Shown in pieces: positions 52,801-64,000 of a stretch of 64,000 nucleotides of DNA (positions within the stretch are counted from its first letter, which is position 1; every line of letters starts with the position of its first letter). A model generated the notes under the pieces. That model did no database searches and was not told where the DNA came from. It saw nothing but the letters and a program-made list of their open reading frames with translations. A program made the position numbers and the translations under genes. Source of the DNA: Muricea muricata (Eukaryota; Cnidaria; Anthozoa; Malacalcyonacea; Plexauridae); NCBI GenBank assembly GCA_963855995.1, contig OY979730.1:5963341-6027340 (forward strand), written 5' to 3'.

Positions 52801-55800
52801 GAGACCTTCTAATTGGAAATTGAAGAACTTAGCAAGTCGGGAATTAAGTTTTCGGCGGTCAAACCATGGAGATGAGTGAAGTAACATGTTGAAATGAGAA
52901 ACCTATAACTAGCTTGTAAACTGAAAAGAAACGATCTTAGAATCATCAAAATCGCGCTTTTAGCACTCTAGAAGTGATTTGAGCGTAAAAACATGCGAAA
53001 ATCACCAACTATAGATTCGCGTCTTTAGTCGTTCACGGCGACGTTTTAGAGCTTAAAATGATATTTTAGTGCTAAAGTTAACGAATTGAGCGCTATGATG
53101 TACTGCAATCACGGACTTAAAAGAGACCTTCTAAATGAAAATTGCAGAACTTATCAAGTCGGGAATCAAGTTTTCGGCGCTCAAACCATGGAGATGAGTG
53201 AAATAACATGTTGAAATGCGAAACCTATAACTAGCTTTTAATCTGAAAAGACACGATCTTAGAATCATCAAAATCGCGTTTTTAGCGCTGTAGAAGCGAT
53301 TTGAGCGTAAAAAGATGCTCAAGTCACCAACTAAAGATTCGCGTCTTAAATCGTTCACGGCGACGTTTTAGAGCTTAAAATGATATTTCAGTGCTAAAGT
53401 TAATGAACTGAGCGCTATGATTAACTGCAATCACGGACTTAAAAGACACCTTCTAAATGAAAATTGCAGAACTTAGCAAGTCGGGATTCAAGTTTTCGGC
53501 GCTCAAACCATGGAGATGAGTGAAATAACATGTTGAAATGAGCAACCTATAACTAGCTTATAAACAGAAAAGAAACGATCTTAGATTCATCAAAATCGCG
53601 TTTTTAGCGCTCTAGAAGCGATTTGAGTGTAAAAACATGCTCAAATCACAAACTAAAGATTCCCGTCTAAAATCAATCACGGCGACATTTTAGAGCTTAA
53701 AATGATATTTTTAGTGCTAAAGTGAACGAGTTAAGCGCAATGATATAATGCAATCACGGACCTAAAAGAGACCTTCTAATTGGACATTGAAGAACTTAGC
53801 AAGTCGGGAATTAAGTTTTCGGCGGTCAAACCATGGAGATGAGTGAAGTAACATGTTTAAATGAGAAACCTATAACTAGCATGTAAACTGAAAAGAAACG
53901 ATCTTAGAATCATCAAAATCGCGTTTTTAGCACTCTAGAAGTGATTTGAGCGTAAAAACATGCGAAAATCACCAACTATAGATTGGCGTCTTTAGTCGTT
54001 CACGGCGACGTTTTAGAGGTTAAAATGATATTTTAGTGCTAAAGTTAACGAATTGAGCGCTATGATGTACTGCAATCACGGACTTAAAAGAGACCTTCTA
54101 AATGAAAATTGCAGAACTTAGCAAGTCGGGAATCAAGTTTTCAGCGCTCAAACCATGGGGATGAGTGAAATAACATGTTGAAATGCGAAACCTATAACTA
54201 GCTTGTAATCTGAAAAGACACGATCTTAGAATCATCAAAATCGCGTTTTTAGCGCTGTAGAAGCGATTTGAGCGTAAAAAGATGCTCAAGTCACCAACTA
54301 AAGATTCGCGTCTTAAATCGTTCACGGCGACGTTTTAGAGCTTAAAATGATATTTCACTGCTAAAGTTAATGAACTGAGCGCTATGATTAACTGCAATCA
54401 CGGACTTAAAAGACACCTTCTAAATGAAAATTGCAGAACTTAGCAAGTTGGGAATCAAGTTTTCGGCGCTCAAACCATGGAGATGAGTGAAATAACATGT
54501 TGAAATGAGCAACCTATAACTAGCTTATAAACAGAAAAGAAACGATCTTAGATTCATCAAAATCGCGTTTTTAGCGCTCTAGAAGCGATTTGAGCGTAAA
54601 AAAATTGCTCAAATCACAAACTAAAGATTCCCGTCTAAAATCAATCACGGCGACGTTTTAGAGCTTAAAATGATATTTTTAGTGCTAAAGTGAACGAGTT
54701 GAGCGCAATGATATAATGCAATCACGGACCAAAAAGAGACCTTCTAATTGGAAATTGAAGAACTTAGCAAGTCGGGAATTAAGTTTTCGGCGGTCAAACC
54801 ATGGAGATGAGTGAAGTAACATGTTGAAATGAGAAACCTATAACTAGCTTGTAAACTGAAAAGAAACGATCTTAGAATCATCAAAATCGCGCTTTTAGCA
54901 CTCTAGAAGTGATTTGAGCGTAAAAACATGCGAAAATCACCAACTATAGATTCGCGTCTTTAGTCGTTCACGGCGACGTTTTAGAGCTTAAAATGATATT
55001 TTAGTGCTAAAGTTAACGAATTGAGCGCTATGATGTACTGCAATCACGGACTTAAAAGAGACCTTCTAAATGAAAATTGCAGAACTTATCAAGTCGGGAA
55101 TCAAGTTTTCGGCGCTCAAACCATGGAGATGAGTGAAATAACATGTTGAAATGCGAAACCTATAACTAGCTTTTAATCTGAAAAGACACGATCTTAGAAT
55201 CATCAAAATCGCGTTTTTAGCGCTGTAGAAGCGATTTGAGCGTAAAAAGATGCTCAAGTCACCAACTAAAGATTCGCGTCTTAAATCGTTCACGGCGACG
55301 TTTTAGAGCTTAAAATGATATTTCAGTGCTAAAGTTAATGAACTGAGCGCTATGATTAACTGCAATCACGGACTTAAAAGACACCTTCTAAATGAAAATT
55401 GCAGAACTTAGCAAGTCGGGATTCAAGTTTTCGGCGCTCAAACCATGGAGATGAGTGAAATAACATGTTGAAATGAGCAACCTATAACTAGCTTATAAAC
55501 AGAAAAGAAACGATCTTAGATTCATCAAAATCGCGTTTTTAGCGCTCTAGAAGCGATTTGAGTGTAAAAACATGCTCAAATCACAAACTAAAGATTCCCG
55601 TCTAAAATCAATCACGGCGACATTTTAGAGCTTAAAATGATATTTTTAGTGCTAAAGTGAACGAGTTAAGCGCAATGATATAATGCAATCACGGACCTAA
55701 AAGAGACCTTCTAATTGGACATTGAAGAACTTAGCAAGTCGGGAATTAAGTTTTCGGCGGTCAAACCATGGAGATGAGTGAAGTAACATGTTTAAATGAG

Positions 55801-58532
55801 AAACCTATAACTAGCTTGTAAACTGAAAAGAAACGATCTTAGAATCATCAAAATCGCGTTTTTAGCACTCTAGAAGTGATTTGAGCGTAAAAACATGCGA
55901 AAATCACCAACTATAGATTCGCGTCTTTAGTCGTTCACGGCGACGTTTTAGAGGTTAAAATGATATTTTAGTGCTAAAGTTAACGAATTGAGCGCTATGA
56001 TGTACTGCAATCACGGACTTAAAAGAGACCTTCTAAATGAAAATTGCAGAACTTATCAAGTCGGGAATTAAGTTTTCGGCGCTCAAACCATGGAGATGAG
56101 TGAAATAACATGTTGAAATGCGAAACCTATAACTAGCTTTTAATCTGAAAAGACACGATCTTAGAATCATCAAACTCGCGTTTTTAGCGCTGTAGCAGCG
56201 ATTTAAGCATAAAACATGCTCAAATCCCCAACTATAGATTCACGTCTTAAATCGTTCACGGCGACGTTTTAGAGCTTAAAATGATATTTTAGTGCTAACG
56301 TTAACGAATTGAGCGCTATGATGTACTGCAATCACGGACTTAAAAGAGACCTTCTAAATAAAAATTGCAGAACTTAGCAAGTCGGGAATTAAGTTTTCGG
56401 CGCTCAAACGACGGAGATGAATGAAATAACATGTTGAAATCAGAAACCTATAAGTAGCTTATAAACTGAAAAGACACGATCTTAGAATCATCAAAATCGC
56501 GTTTTTAGCGCTGTAGAAGCGATTTGAGCGTAAAAACATGCTCAAGTCACCAACTAAAGATTCGCGTCTTAAATCGTTCACGGCGACGTTTTAGAGCTTA
56601 AAATGATATTTCAGTGCTAAAGTTAACGAATTGAGCGCTATGATTAACTGCAATCACGGACTTAAAAGAGACCTTCTAAATGAAAATTGCAGAACTTAGC
56701 AAGTCGGGAATCAAAGTTTCGGCGCTCAAACCATGGAGATGAGTGAAATAACATGTTGAAATGAGCAACCTATAACTAGCTTATAAACTGAAAAGAAACG
56801 ATCTTAGAATCATCAAAATCGCGTTTTTAGCGCTCTAGAAGCGATTTGAGCGTAAAAACATACTCAAATCACAAACTAAATATTCCTGTCTAAAATCAAT
56901 CACGGCGACGTTTTGGAGCTTAAAATGATATTTTTAGTGCTAAAGTGAACGAGTTAAGCGCAATGATATAATGCAATCACGGACCTAAAAGAGACCTTCT
57001 AATTGGAAATTGAAGAACTTAGCAAGTCGGGAATCAAGTTTTCGGCGCTCAAACCATGGAGATGAGTGAAATAACAAGTTGAAATGCGAAACCTATATCT
57101 AGCTTGTAATCTGAAAAGACACGATCTTAGAATCATCAAAATCGCGTTTTTAGCGCTGTGGAAGCGATTTGAGCGTAAAAACATGCTCAAGTCACCAACT
57201 AAAGATTCCCGTCTTAAATCGTTCACGGCGACGTTTTAGAGCTTAAAATGATATTTCAGTGCTAAAGTTAACGAATTGAGCGCTATGATTAACTGCAATC
57301 ACGGACTTAAAAGAGACCTTCTAAATGAAAATTGCAGAACTTAGCAAGTCGGGAATCAAATTTTCGGCGCTCAAACCATGGAGATGAGTGAAATAACATG
57401 TTGAAATGAGCAACCTATAACTAGCTTATAAACTGAAAAGAAACGATCTTAGAATCATCAAAATCGCGTTTTTAGCGCTCTAGAAGCGATTTGAGCGTAA
57501 AAACATGCTCAAATCACAAACTAAATATTCCTGTCTAAAATCAATCACGGCGACGTTTTGGAGCTTAAAATGATATTTTTAGTGCTAAAGTGAACGAGTT
57601 AAGCGCAATGATATAATGCAATCACGGACCTAAAAGAGACCTTCTAATTGGAAATTGACGAACTTAGCAAGTCGGGAATCAAGTTTTCGGCGCTCAAACC
57701 ATGGAGATGAGTGAAATAACATGTTGAAATGCGAAACCTATATCTAGCTTGTAATCTGAAAAGACACGATCTTAGAATCATCAAAATCGCGTTTTTAGCG
57801 CTGTAGAAGCGATTTGAGCGTAAAAACATGCTCAAGTCACCAACTAAAGATTCCCGTCTTAAATCGTTCACGGCGACGTTTTAGAGCTTAAAATGATATT
57901 TCAGTGCTAAAGTTAACGAATTGAGCGCTATGATTAACTGCAATCACGGACTTAAAAGAGACCTTCTAAATGAAAATTGCAGAACTTAGCAAGTCGGGAA
58001 TCAAGTTTTCGGCGCTCAAACCATAGAGATGAGTGAAATAACATGTTGAAATGAGAAACCTATAACTAGCTTATAAACTGAAAAGAAACGATCTTAGAAT
58101 CATCAAAATCGCCTTTTTAGCCCTCTAGAAGCGATTTGAGCGTAAAAAAATGCTCAAATCACAAACTAAAGATTCCCGTCTAAAATCAATCACGGCGACG
58201 TTTTAGAGCTTAAAATGATGTTTTTAGTGCTCAAGTGAACGAGTTAAGCGCAATGATATAATGCAATCACGGACCTAAAAGAGACCTTCTAATTGGAAAT
58301 TGAAGAACTTAGCAAGTCGGGAATTAAGTTTTCGGCGGTCAAACCATGGAGATGAGTGAAATAACATGTTGAAATGAGAAACCTATAACTAGCTTGTAAA
58401 CTGAAAAGAAACGATCTTAGGATCATCAAAATCGCGTTTTTAGCACTCTAGAAGTGATTTGAGCGTAAAAACATGCGAAAATCACCAACTATAGATTCGC
58501 GTCTCAAGTCGTTCACGGCGACGTTTTAGAGC
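49829..58532. repeat. Higher-order repeat, 27 units (8,704 bp), copy 2
   Basis: Directly follows copy 1 in tandem. By spot reading I found only three single-base differences from copy 1: atgtaaac at 53881 against ttgtaaac, gagtgaaat at 57710 against gagttaaat, and taggatc at 58419 against tagaatc. Beyond 58532 the sequence stops following the start of the repeat (ccatggaga near 58670 where copy 2 has ccatgggga near 49966). Confidence 0.85.
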
Positions 58533-59399
58533 TTAAAATGATATTTTAGTGCTAAAGTTAACGAATTGAGCGCTATGATGTACTGCAATCACGGACTTAA
58601 AAGAGACCTTCTAAATGAAAATTGCAGAACTTAGCAAGTCGGGAATCAAGTTTTCAGCGCTCAAACCATGGAGATGAGTGAAATAACATGTTGAAATGCG
58701 AAACCTATAACTAGCTTGTAATCTGAAAAGACACGATCTTAGAATCATCAAAATCGCGTTTTTAGCGCTGTAGCAGCGATTTAAGCATAAAACATGCTCA
58801 AATCCCCAACTATAGATTCACGTCTTAAATCGTTCACGGCGACGTTTTAGAGCTTAAAATGATATTTCAGTGCTAAAGTTAACGAATTGAGCGCTATGAT
58901 GTACTGCAATCACGGACTTAAAAGAGACCTTCTAAATGAAAATTGCAGAACTTAGCAAGTCGGGAATCAAGTTTTCGGCGTTCAAACCACGGAGATGAGT
59001 GAAATAACATGTTGAAATGAGAAACCTATAACTAGCTTGTAAACTGAAAAGAAACGATCTTAGAATCATCAAAATCGCGTTTTTAGCACTCTAGAAGTGA
59101 TTTGAGCGTAAAAACATGCGAAAATCACCAACTATAGATTCGCGTCTTTAGTCGTTCACGGCGACGTTTTAGAGCTTAAAATGATATTTTAGTGCTAAAG
59201 TTAACGAATTGAGCGCTATGATGTACTGCAATCACGGACTTAAAAGAGACCTTCTAAACGAAAATTGCAGAACTTATCAAGTCGGGAATCAAGTTTTCGG
59301 CGCTCAAACCATGGAGATGAGTGAAATAACATGTTGAAATGCGAAACCTATAACTAGCTTTTAATCTGAAAAGACACGATCTTAGAATCATCAAAATCG

Positions 59400-61330
59400 C
59401 GTTTTTAGCGCTGTAGCAGCGATTTAAGCATAAAACATGCTCAAATCCCCAACTATAGATTCACGTCTTAAATCGTTCACGGCGACGTTTTAGAGCTTAA
59501 AATGATATTTTAGTGCTAACGTTAACGAATTGAGCGCTATGATGTACTGCAATCACGGACTTAAAAGAGACCTTCTAAATAAAAATTGCAGAACTTAGCA
59601 AGTCGGGAATTAAGTTTTCGGCGCTCAAACCACGGAGATGAATGAAATAACATGTTGAAATCAGAAACCTATAAGTAGCTTATAAACTGAAAAGGCACGA
59701 TCTTAGAATCATCAAAATCGCGTTTTTAGCGCTGTAGAAGCGATTTGAGCGTAAAAACATGCTCAAGTCACCAACTAAAGATTCGCGTCTTAAATCGTTC
59801 ACGGCGACGTTTTAGAGCTTAAAATGATATTTCAGTGCTAAAGTTAACGAATTGAGCGCTATGATTAACTGCAATCACGGACTTAAAAGAGACCTTCTAA
59901 ATGAAAATTGCAGAACTTAGCAAGTCGGGAATCAAAGTTTCGGCGCTCAAACCATGGAGATGAGTGAAATAACATGTTGAAATGAGCAACCTATAACTAG
60001 CTTATAAACTGAAAAGAAACGATCTTAGAATCATCAAAATCGCGTTTTTAGCGCTCTAGAAGCGATTTGAGCGTAAAAACATGCTCAAATCACAAACTAA
60101 ATATTCCTGTCTAAAATCAATCACGGCGACGTTTTGGAGCTTAAAATGATATTTTTAGTGCTAAAGTGAACGAGTTAAGCGCAATGATATAATGCAATCA
60201 CGGACCTAAAAGAGACCTTCTAATTGGAAATTGAAGAACTTAGCAAGTCGGGAATCAAGTTTTCGGCGCTCAAACCATGGAGATGAGTGAAATAACATGT
60301 TGAAATGCGAAACCTATATCTAGCTTGTAATCTGAAAAGACACGATCTTAGAATCATCAAAATCGCGTTTTTAGCGCTGTGGAAGCGATTTGAGCGTAAA
60401 AACATGCTCAAGTCACCAACTAAAGATTCCCGTCTTAAATCGTTCACGGCGACGTTTTAGAGCTTAAAATGATATTTCAGTGCTAAAGTTAACGAATTGA
60501 GCGCTATGATTAACTGCAATCACGGACTTAAAAGAGACCTTCTAAATGAAAATTGCAGAACTTAGCAAGTCGGGAATCAAATTTTCGGCGCTCAAACCAT
60601 GGAGATGAGTGAAATAACATGTTGAAATGAGCAACCTATAACTAGCTTATAAACTGAAAAGAAACGATCTTAGAATCATCAAAATCGCGTTTTTAGCGCT
60701 CTAGAAGCGATTTGAGCGTAAAAACATGCTCAAATCACAAACTAAATATTCCTGTCTAAAATCAATCACGGCGACGTTTTGGAGCTTAAAATGATATTTT
60801 TAGTGCTAAAGTGAACGAGTTAAGCGCAATGATATAATGCAATCACGGACCTAAAAGAGACCTTCTAATTGGAAATTGAAGAACTTAGCAAGTCGGGAAT
60901 CAAGTTTTCGGCGCCCAAACCATGGAGATGAGTGAAATAACATGTTGAAATGCGAAACCTATATCTAGCTTGTAATCTGAAAAGACACGATCTTAGAATC
61001 ATCAAAATCGCGTTTTTAGCGCTGTAGAAGCGATTTGAGCGTAAAAACATGCTCAAGTCACCAACTAAAGATTCCCGTCTTAAATCGTTCACGGCGACGT
61101 TTTAGAGCTTAAAATGATATTTCAGTGCTAAAGTTAACGAATTGAGCGCTATGATTAACTGCAATCACGGACTTAAAAGAGACCTTCTAAATGAAAATTG
61201 CAGAACTTAGCAAGTCGGGAATCAAGTTTTCGGCGCTCAAACCATAGAGATGAGTGAAATAACATGTTGAAATGAGAAACCTATAACTAGCTTATAAACT
61301 GAAAAGAAACGATCTTAGAATCATCAAAAT
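59400..61330. repeat. Partial third copy of the end of the 8.7-kb repeat
   Basis: Six units match 56179-58109 at an offset of 3,221 bp (10 units): gctaacgttaacg at 59517, aaataaaaattgcag at 59576, ggaagcgatttgagc at 60381, and marker units at 60220 and 60865. The order breaks near 61330, where gcactctag replaces ccctctag. Confidence 0.7.
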
Positions 61331-63441
61331 CGCGTTTTTAGCACTCTAGAAGTGATTTGAGCGTAAAAACATGCGAAAATCACCAACTATAGATTCGCGT
61401 CTCAAGTCGTTCACGGCGACGTTTTAGAGCTTAAAATGATATTTTAGTGCTAAAGTTAACGAATTGAGCGCTATGATGTACTGCAATCACGGACTTAAAA
61501 GAGACCTTCTAAATGAAAATTGCAGAACTTAGCAAGTCGGGAATCAAGTTTTCAGCGCTCAAACCATGGAGATGAGTGAAATAACATGTTGAAATCCGAA
61601 ACCTATAACTAGCTTGTAATCTGAAAAGACACGATCTTAGAATCATCAAAATCGCGTTTTTAGCGCTGTAGCAGCGATTTAAGCATAAAACATGCTCAAA
61701 TCCCCAACTATAGATTCACGTCTTAAATCGTTCACGGCGACGTTTTAGAGCTTAAAATGATATTTCAGTGCTAAAGTTAACGAATTGAGCGCTATGATGT
61801 ACTGCAATCACGGACTTAAAAGAGACCTTCTAAATGAAAATTGCAGAACTTAGCAAGTCGGGAATCAAGTTTTCGGCGCTCAAACCATAGAGATGAGTGA
61901 AATAACATGTTGAAATGAGAAACCTATAACTAGCTTATAAACTGAAAAGAAACGATCTTAGAATCATCAAAATCGCCTTTTTAGCCCTCTAGAAGCGATT
62001 TGAGCGTAAAAAAATGCTCAAATCACAAACTAAAGATTCCCGTCTAAAATCAATCACGGCGACGTTTTAGAGCTTAAAATGATGTTTTTAGTGCTCAAGT
62101 GAACGAGTTAAGCGCAATGATATAATGCAATCACGGACCTAAAAGAGACCTTCTAATTGGAAATTGAAGAACTTAGCAAGTCGGGAATTAAGTTTTCGGC
62201 GGTCAAACCATGGAGATGAGTGAAATAACATGTTGAAATGAGAAACCTATAACTAGCTTGTAAACTGAAAAGAAACGATCTTAGAATCATCAAAATCGCG
62301 TTTTTAGCACTCTAGAAGTGATTTGAGCGTAAAAACATGCGAAAATCACCAACTATAGATTCGCGTCTCAAGTCGTTCACGGCGACGTTTTAGAGCTTAA
62401 AATGATATTTTAGTGCTAAAGTTAACGAATTGAGCGCTATGATGTACTGCAATCACGGACTTAAAAGAGACCTTCTAAATGAAAATTGCAGAACTTAGCA
62501 AGTCGGGAATCAAGTTTTCAGCGCTCAAACCATGGAGATGAGTGAAATAACATGTTGAAATCCGAAACCTATAACTAGCTTGTAATCTGAAAAGACACGA
62601 TCTTAGAATCATCAAAATCGCGTTTTTAGCGCTGTAGCAGCGATTTAAGCATAAAACATGCTCAAATCCCCAACTATAGATTCACGTCTTAAATCGTTCA
62701 CGGCGACGTTTTAGAGCTTAAAATGATATTTCAGTGCTAAAGTTAACGAATTGAGCGCTATGATGTACTGCAATCACGGACTTAAAAGAGACCTTCTAAA
62801 TGAAAATTGCAGAACTTAGCAAGTCGGGAATCAAGTTTTCGGCGTTCAAACCACGGAGATGAGTGAAATAACATGTTGAAATGAGAAACCTATAACTAGC
62901 TTGTAAACTGAAAAGAAACGATCTTAGAATCATCAAAATCGCGTTTTTAGCACTCTAGAAGTGATTTGAGCGTAAAAACATGCGAAAATCACCAACTATA
63001 GATTCGCGTCTTTAGTCGTTCACGGCGACGTTTTAGAGCTTAAAATGATATTTTAGTGCTAAAGTTAACGAATTGAGCGCTATGATGTACTGCAATCACG
63101 GACTTAAAAGAGACCTTCTAAATGAAAATTGCAGAACTTATCAAGTCGGGAATCAAGTTTTCGGCGCTCAAACCATGGAGATGAGTGAAATAACATGTTG
63201 AAATGCGAAACCTATAACTAGCTTTTAATCTGAAAAGACACGATCTTAGAATCATCAAAATCGCGTTTTTAGCGCTGTAGAAGCGATTTGAGCGTAAAAA
63301 GATGCTCAAGTCACCAACTAAAGATTCGCGTCTTAAATCGTTCACGGCGACGTTTTAGAGCTTAAAATGATATTTCAGTGCTAAAGTTAATGAACTGAGC
63401 GCTATGATTAACTGCAATCACGGACTTAAAAGACACCTTCT

Positions 63442-63475
63442 AATGGAATGATAACACCCTAAAATGGAATGATAA
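63442..63475 (+). repeat. 21-bp in-frame duplication at the 5' joint of LINE 2
   Basis: The 13-mer aatggaatgataa occurs at 63442-63454 and again at 63463-63475. The first copy overlaps the satellite end (cttctaa) by its first two bases. It probably arose during insertion, by slippage or re-priming of the reverse transcriptase at the 5' joint; pre-existing duplication in the source element is the alternative. Confidence 0.6.
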
Positions 63476-63938
63476 TAGTAAAAACATAATTACTAAAGCT
63501 TCAAAGCGAATATATATTATAAGAGTGCTTAAACGCTCAGGTGTTCCACCACAAGATTTAATCCATATTTATCTCACGTTGATAAGACCTGTATTGGAGT
63601 ACTGCTGCGCAGTGTGGTCCAACAGTATCCCCGCTTACTTATCTGAAAAGATCGAGAAGGTCCAAAAAAGGGTTATGCGCATCGTGTTTCCAGATCTTCA
63701 CTATACAGACGCACTGAGTGTTGCCAAATGTGATCGTCTTGATGAAAGGAGACTTAAGCTTTGTTCGAAAATGCTATCAAATATTAAGCACCCCAATTCA
63801 CGTCTCAACCATCTTCTGCCTCCCACACGACAGGTGAGTACGTCGATGAATCTTCGAAACAGTTCATGTCTGTCCCTTCCTAAATGCCGCACTGACAGAT
63901 ATAAGAAAAGTTTTTTTCCTGCAATGGCCTACATATAA
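63444..63938 (+). CDS. Reverse transcriptase C-terminal fragment, 164 codons
   Basis: Only the thumb and C-terminal end of the RT remain. The frame starts at the joint as WNDNTLKWNDN and continues ...KASKRIYIIRVLKRSGVPPQDL, RPVLEYCCAVW, YLSEKIEKVQKRVMRIVFPD, CRTDRYKKSF, ending at TAA 63936-63938. The palm with the catalytic aspartates is missing, so it cannot be an active enzyme. WNDN occurs twice, seven residues apart, from a 21-bp in-frame near-duplication at the 5' end; family relatives have it once, as far as I know. A GTG at 63525 is not a start; the frame extends upstream to the joint. Confidence 0.82.
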   Translation, partial: WNDNTLKWNDNSKNIITKASKRIYIIRVLKRSGVPPQDLIHIYLTLIRPVLEYCCAVWSNSIPAYLSEKIEKVQKRVMRIVFPDLHYTDALSVAKCDRLDERRLKLCSKMLSNIKHPNSRLNHLLPPTRQVSTSMNLRNSSCLSLPKCRTDRYKKSFFPAMAYI

Positions 63939-64000
63939 CACTGTGCGAATTGTATTATACTAAAAATATCTTTGTCACCTTCTAACTAACTTTGTATTAA
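63939..64000 (+). other. Start of LINE 2 3'UTR
   Basis: A/T-rich sequence after the RT stop, running to the window end. No aataaa, stem-loop or tail is reached, so the 3' end of the element lies outside. Confidence 0.6.

Larger units (their letters stand above)
19753..63443. repeat. 322-bp satellite array, right block
   Basis: Continuation of the same satellite, same strand and register, about 136 units with no unrelated sequence inside. Besides the higher-order repeats listed below, it is a mosaic of unit types with many shared rare variants. Some are restricted to parts of the block: ccctctagaagcg with gtaaaaaaatgc (22.6-24.3, 31.7-32.4, 38.4, 49.4, 58.1 and 62.0 kb), ctaggttg (26.8-28.4 and 34.8-36.8 kb), gagaccttctaaataaaaatt (47.6, 56.3 and 59.6 kb). 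No gene, RNA gene or mobile element is seen inside it. Confidence 0.97.
63444..64000 (+). mobile_element. Second 5'-truncated non-LTR retrotransposon (LINE 2), cut by the window end
   Basis: Satellite stops after cttctaa at 63443 and RT-coding sequence begins. The element is in the same orientation as LINE 1 but is a different family member: the proteins share LLKRSG/S, RPxLEY, YLSxxIExxQ+R, RIxFPD and CRTDRY while most other residues differ. Its joint lies in a C subunit, not an A subunit. Whether satellite resumes after it, or whether this is the array edge, cannot be seen. Confidence 0.85.

Noticed and set aside
492..63345. Dozens of minus-strand open frames of 63-75 codons, beginning MNDLRRESLV or MIDFRQESLV, throughout the array
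   Set aside because: They are the same satellite segment read in one frame, open only in some unit types. Units are about 322 bp, not a multiple of three, so the frame does not continue. Neighbouring types break it by ordinary substitutions, and no start context, domain or codon pattern supports coding.
1..63443. A gene for a tandem-repeat protein or a novel defence or RNA system in the array
   Set aside because: No frame passes through successive units, no long frame exists outside the LINEs, and the variation pattern is that of satellite DNA. A transcribed satellite RNA remains possible but is not shown by the sequence.
63701..63892. Minus-strand 63-codon frame inside LINE 2
   Set aside because: Antisense shadow of the RT C-terminal frame.

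Overview
Nearly the whole window is one tandem satellite array, interrupted once and then ended (or interrupted again) by the 3' parts of two non-LTR retrotransposons. There is no host gene, tRNA or rRNA that I can support. Poly(A)-signal-bearing, 5'-truncated LINE fragments and a long higher-order satellite point to an animal chromosome, probably a centromeric, pericentromeric or other heterochromatic block. The reverse-transcriptase fragments resemble the CR1/L2 side of the Jockey superfamily, common in marine invertebrates such as cnidarians, but the species cannot be told from the sequence.

Layout: 1-18660 is satellite (about 58 units of about 322 bp). 18661-19752 is a 5'-truncated LINE with an open 311-residue RT C-terminal part, a short 3'UTR with a two-part stem-loop, and an A/T-rich tail. 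19753-63443 is satellite again (about 136 units), in the same orientation. 63444-64000 is a second, different LINE fragment (164 residues, then 3'UTR) cut by the window end.

The satellite has several levels of order. (i) The 322-bp unit is itself three diverged subunits of about 107 bp (A, B, C). (ii) Units fall into a small set of sequence types that are arranged in higher-order repeats: a 7-unit repeat of 2,256 bp (13065-17576), a 6-unit repeat of 1,935 bp (for example 39268, 43459, 45394), and a 27-unit repeat of 8,704 bp present as two adjacent, nearly identical copies (about 41125-49828 and 49829-58532). (iii) The first 8 kb of the window recurs about 15.5 kb downstream (15474-23570); that second copy carries the LINE insertion and lacks three units. 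The rest (about 24-41 kb and 58.5-63.4 kb) is a patchwork of segments shared at offsets of 8,052, 22,037, 6,443 and 3,221 bp. This is the expected trace of repeated unequal exchange and conversion.

The features most worth attention are the 107/322-bp trimeric origin, a 9-bp inverted repeat in subunit B that stays foldable in nearly all unit types, the 8.7-kb repeat, and the two LINE junctions. All identities were judged by eye; no alignment was run.
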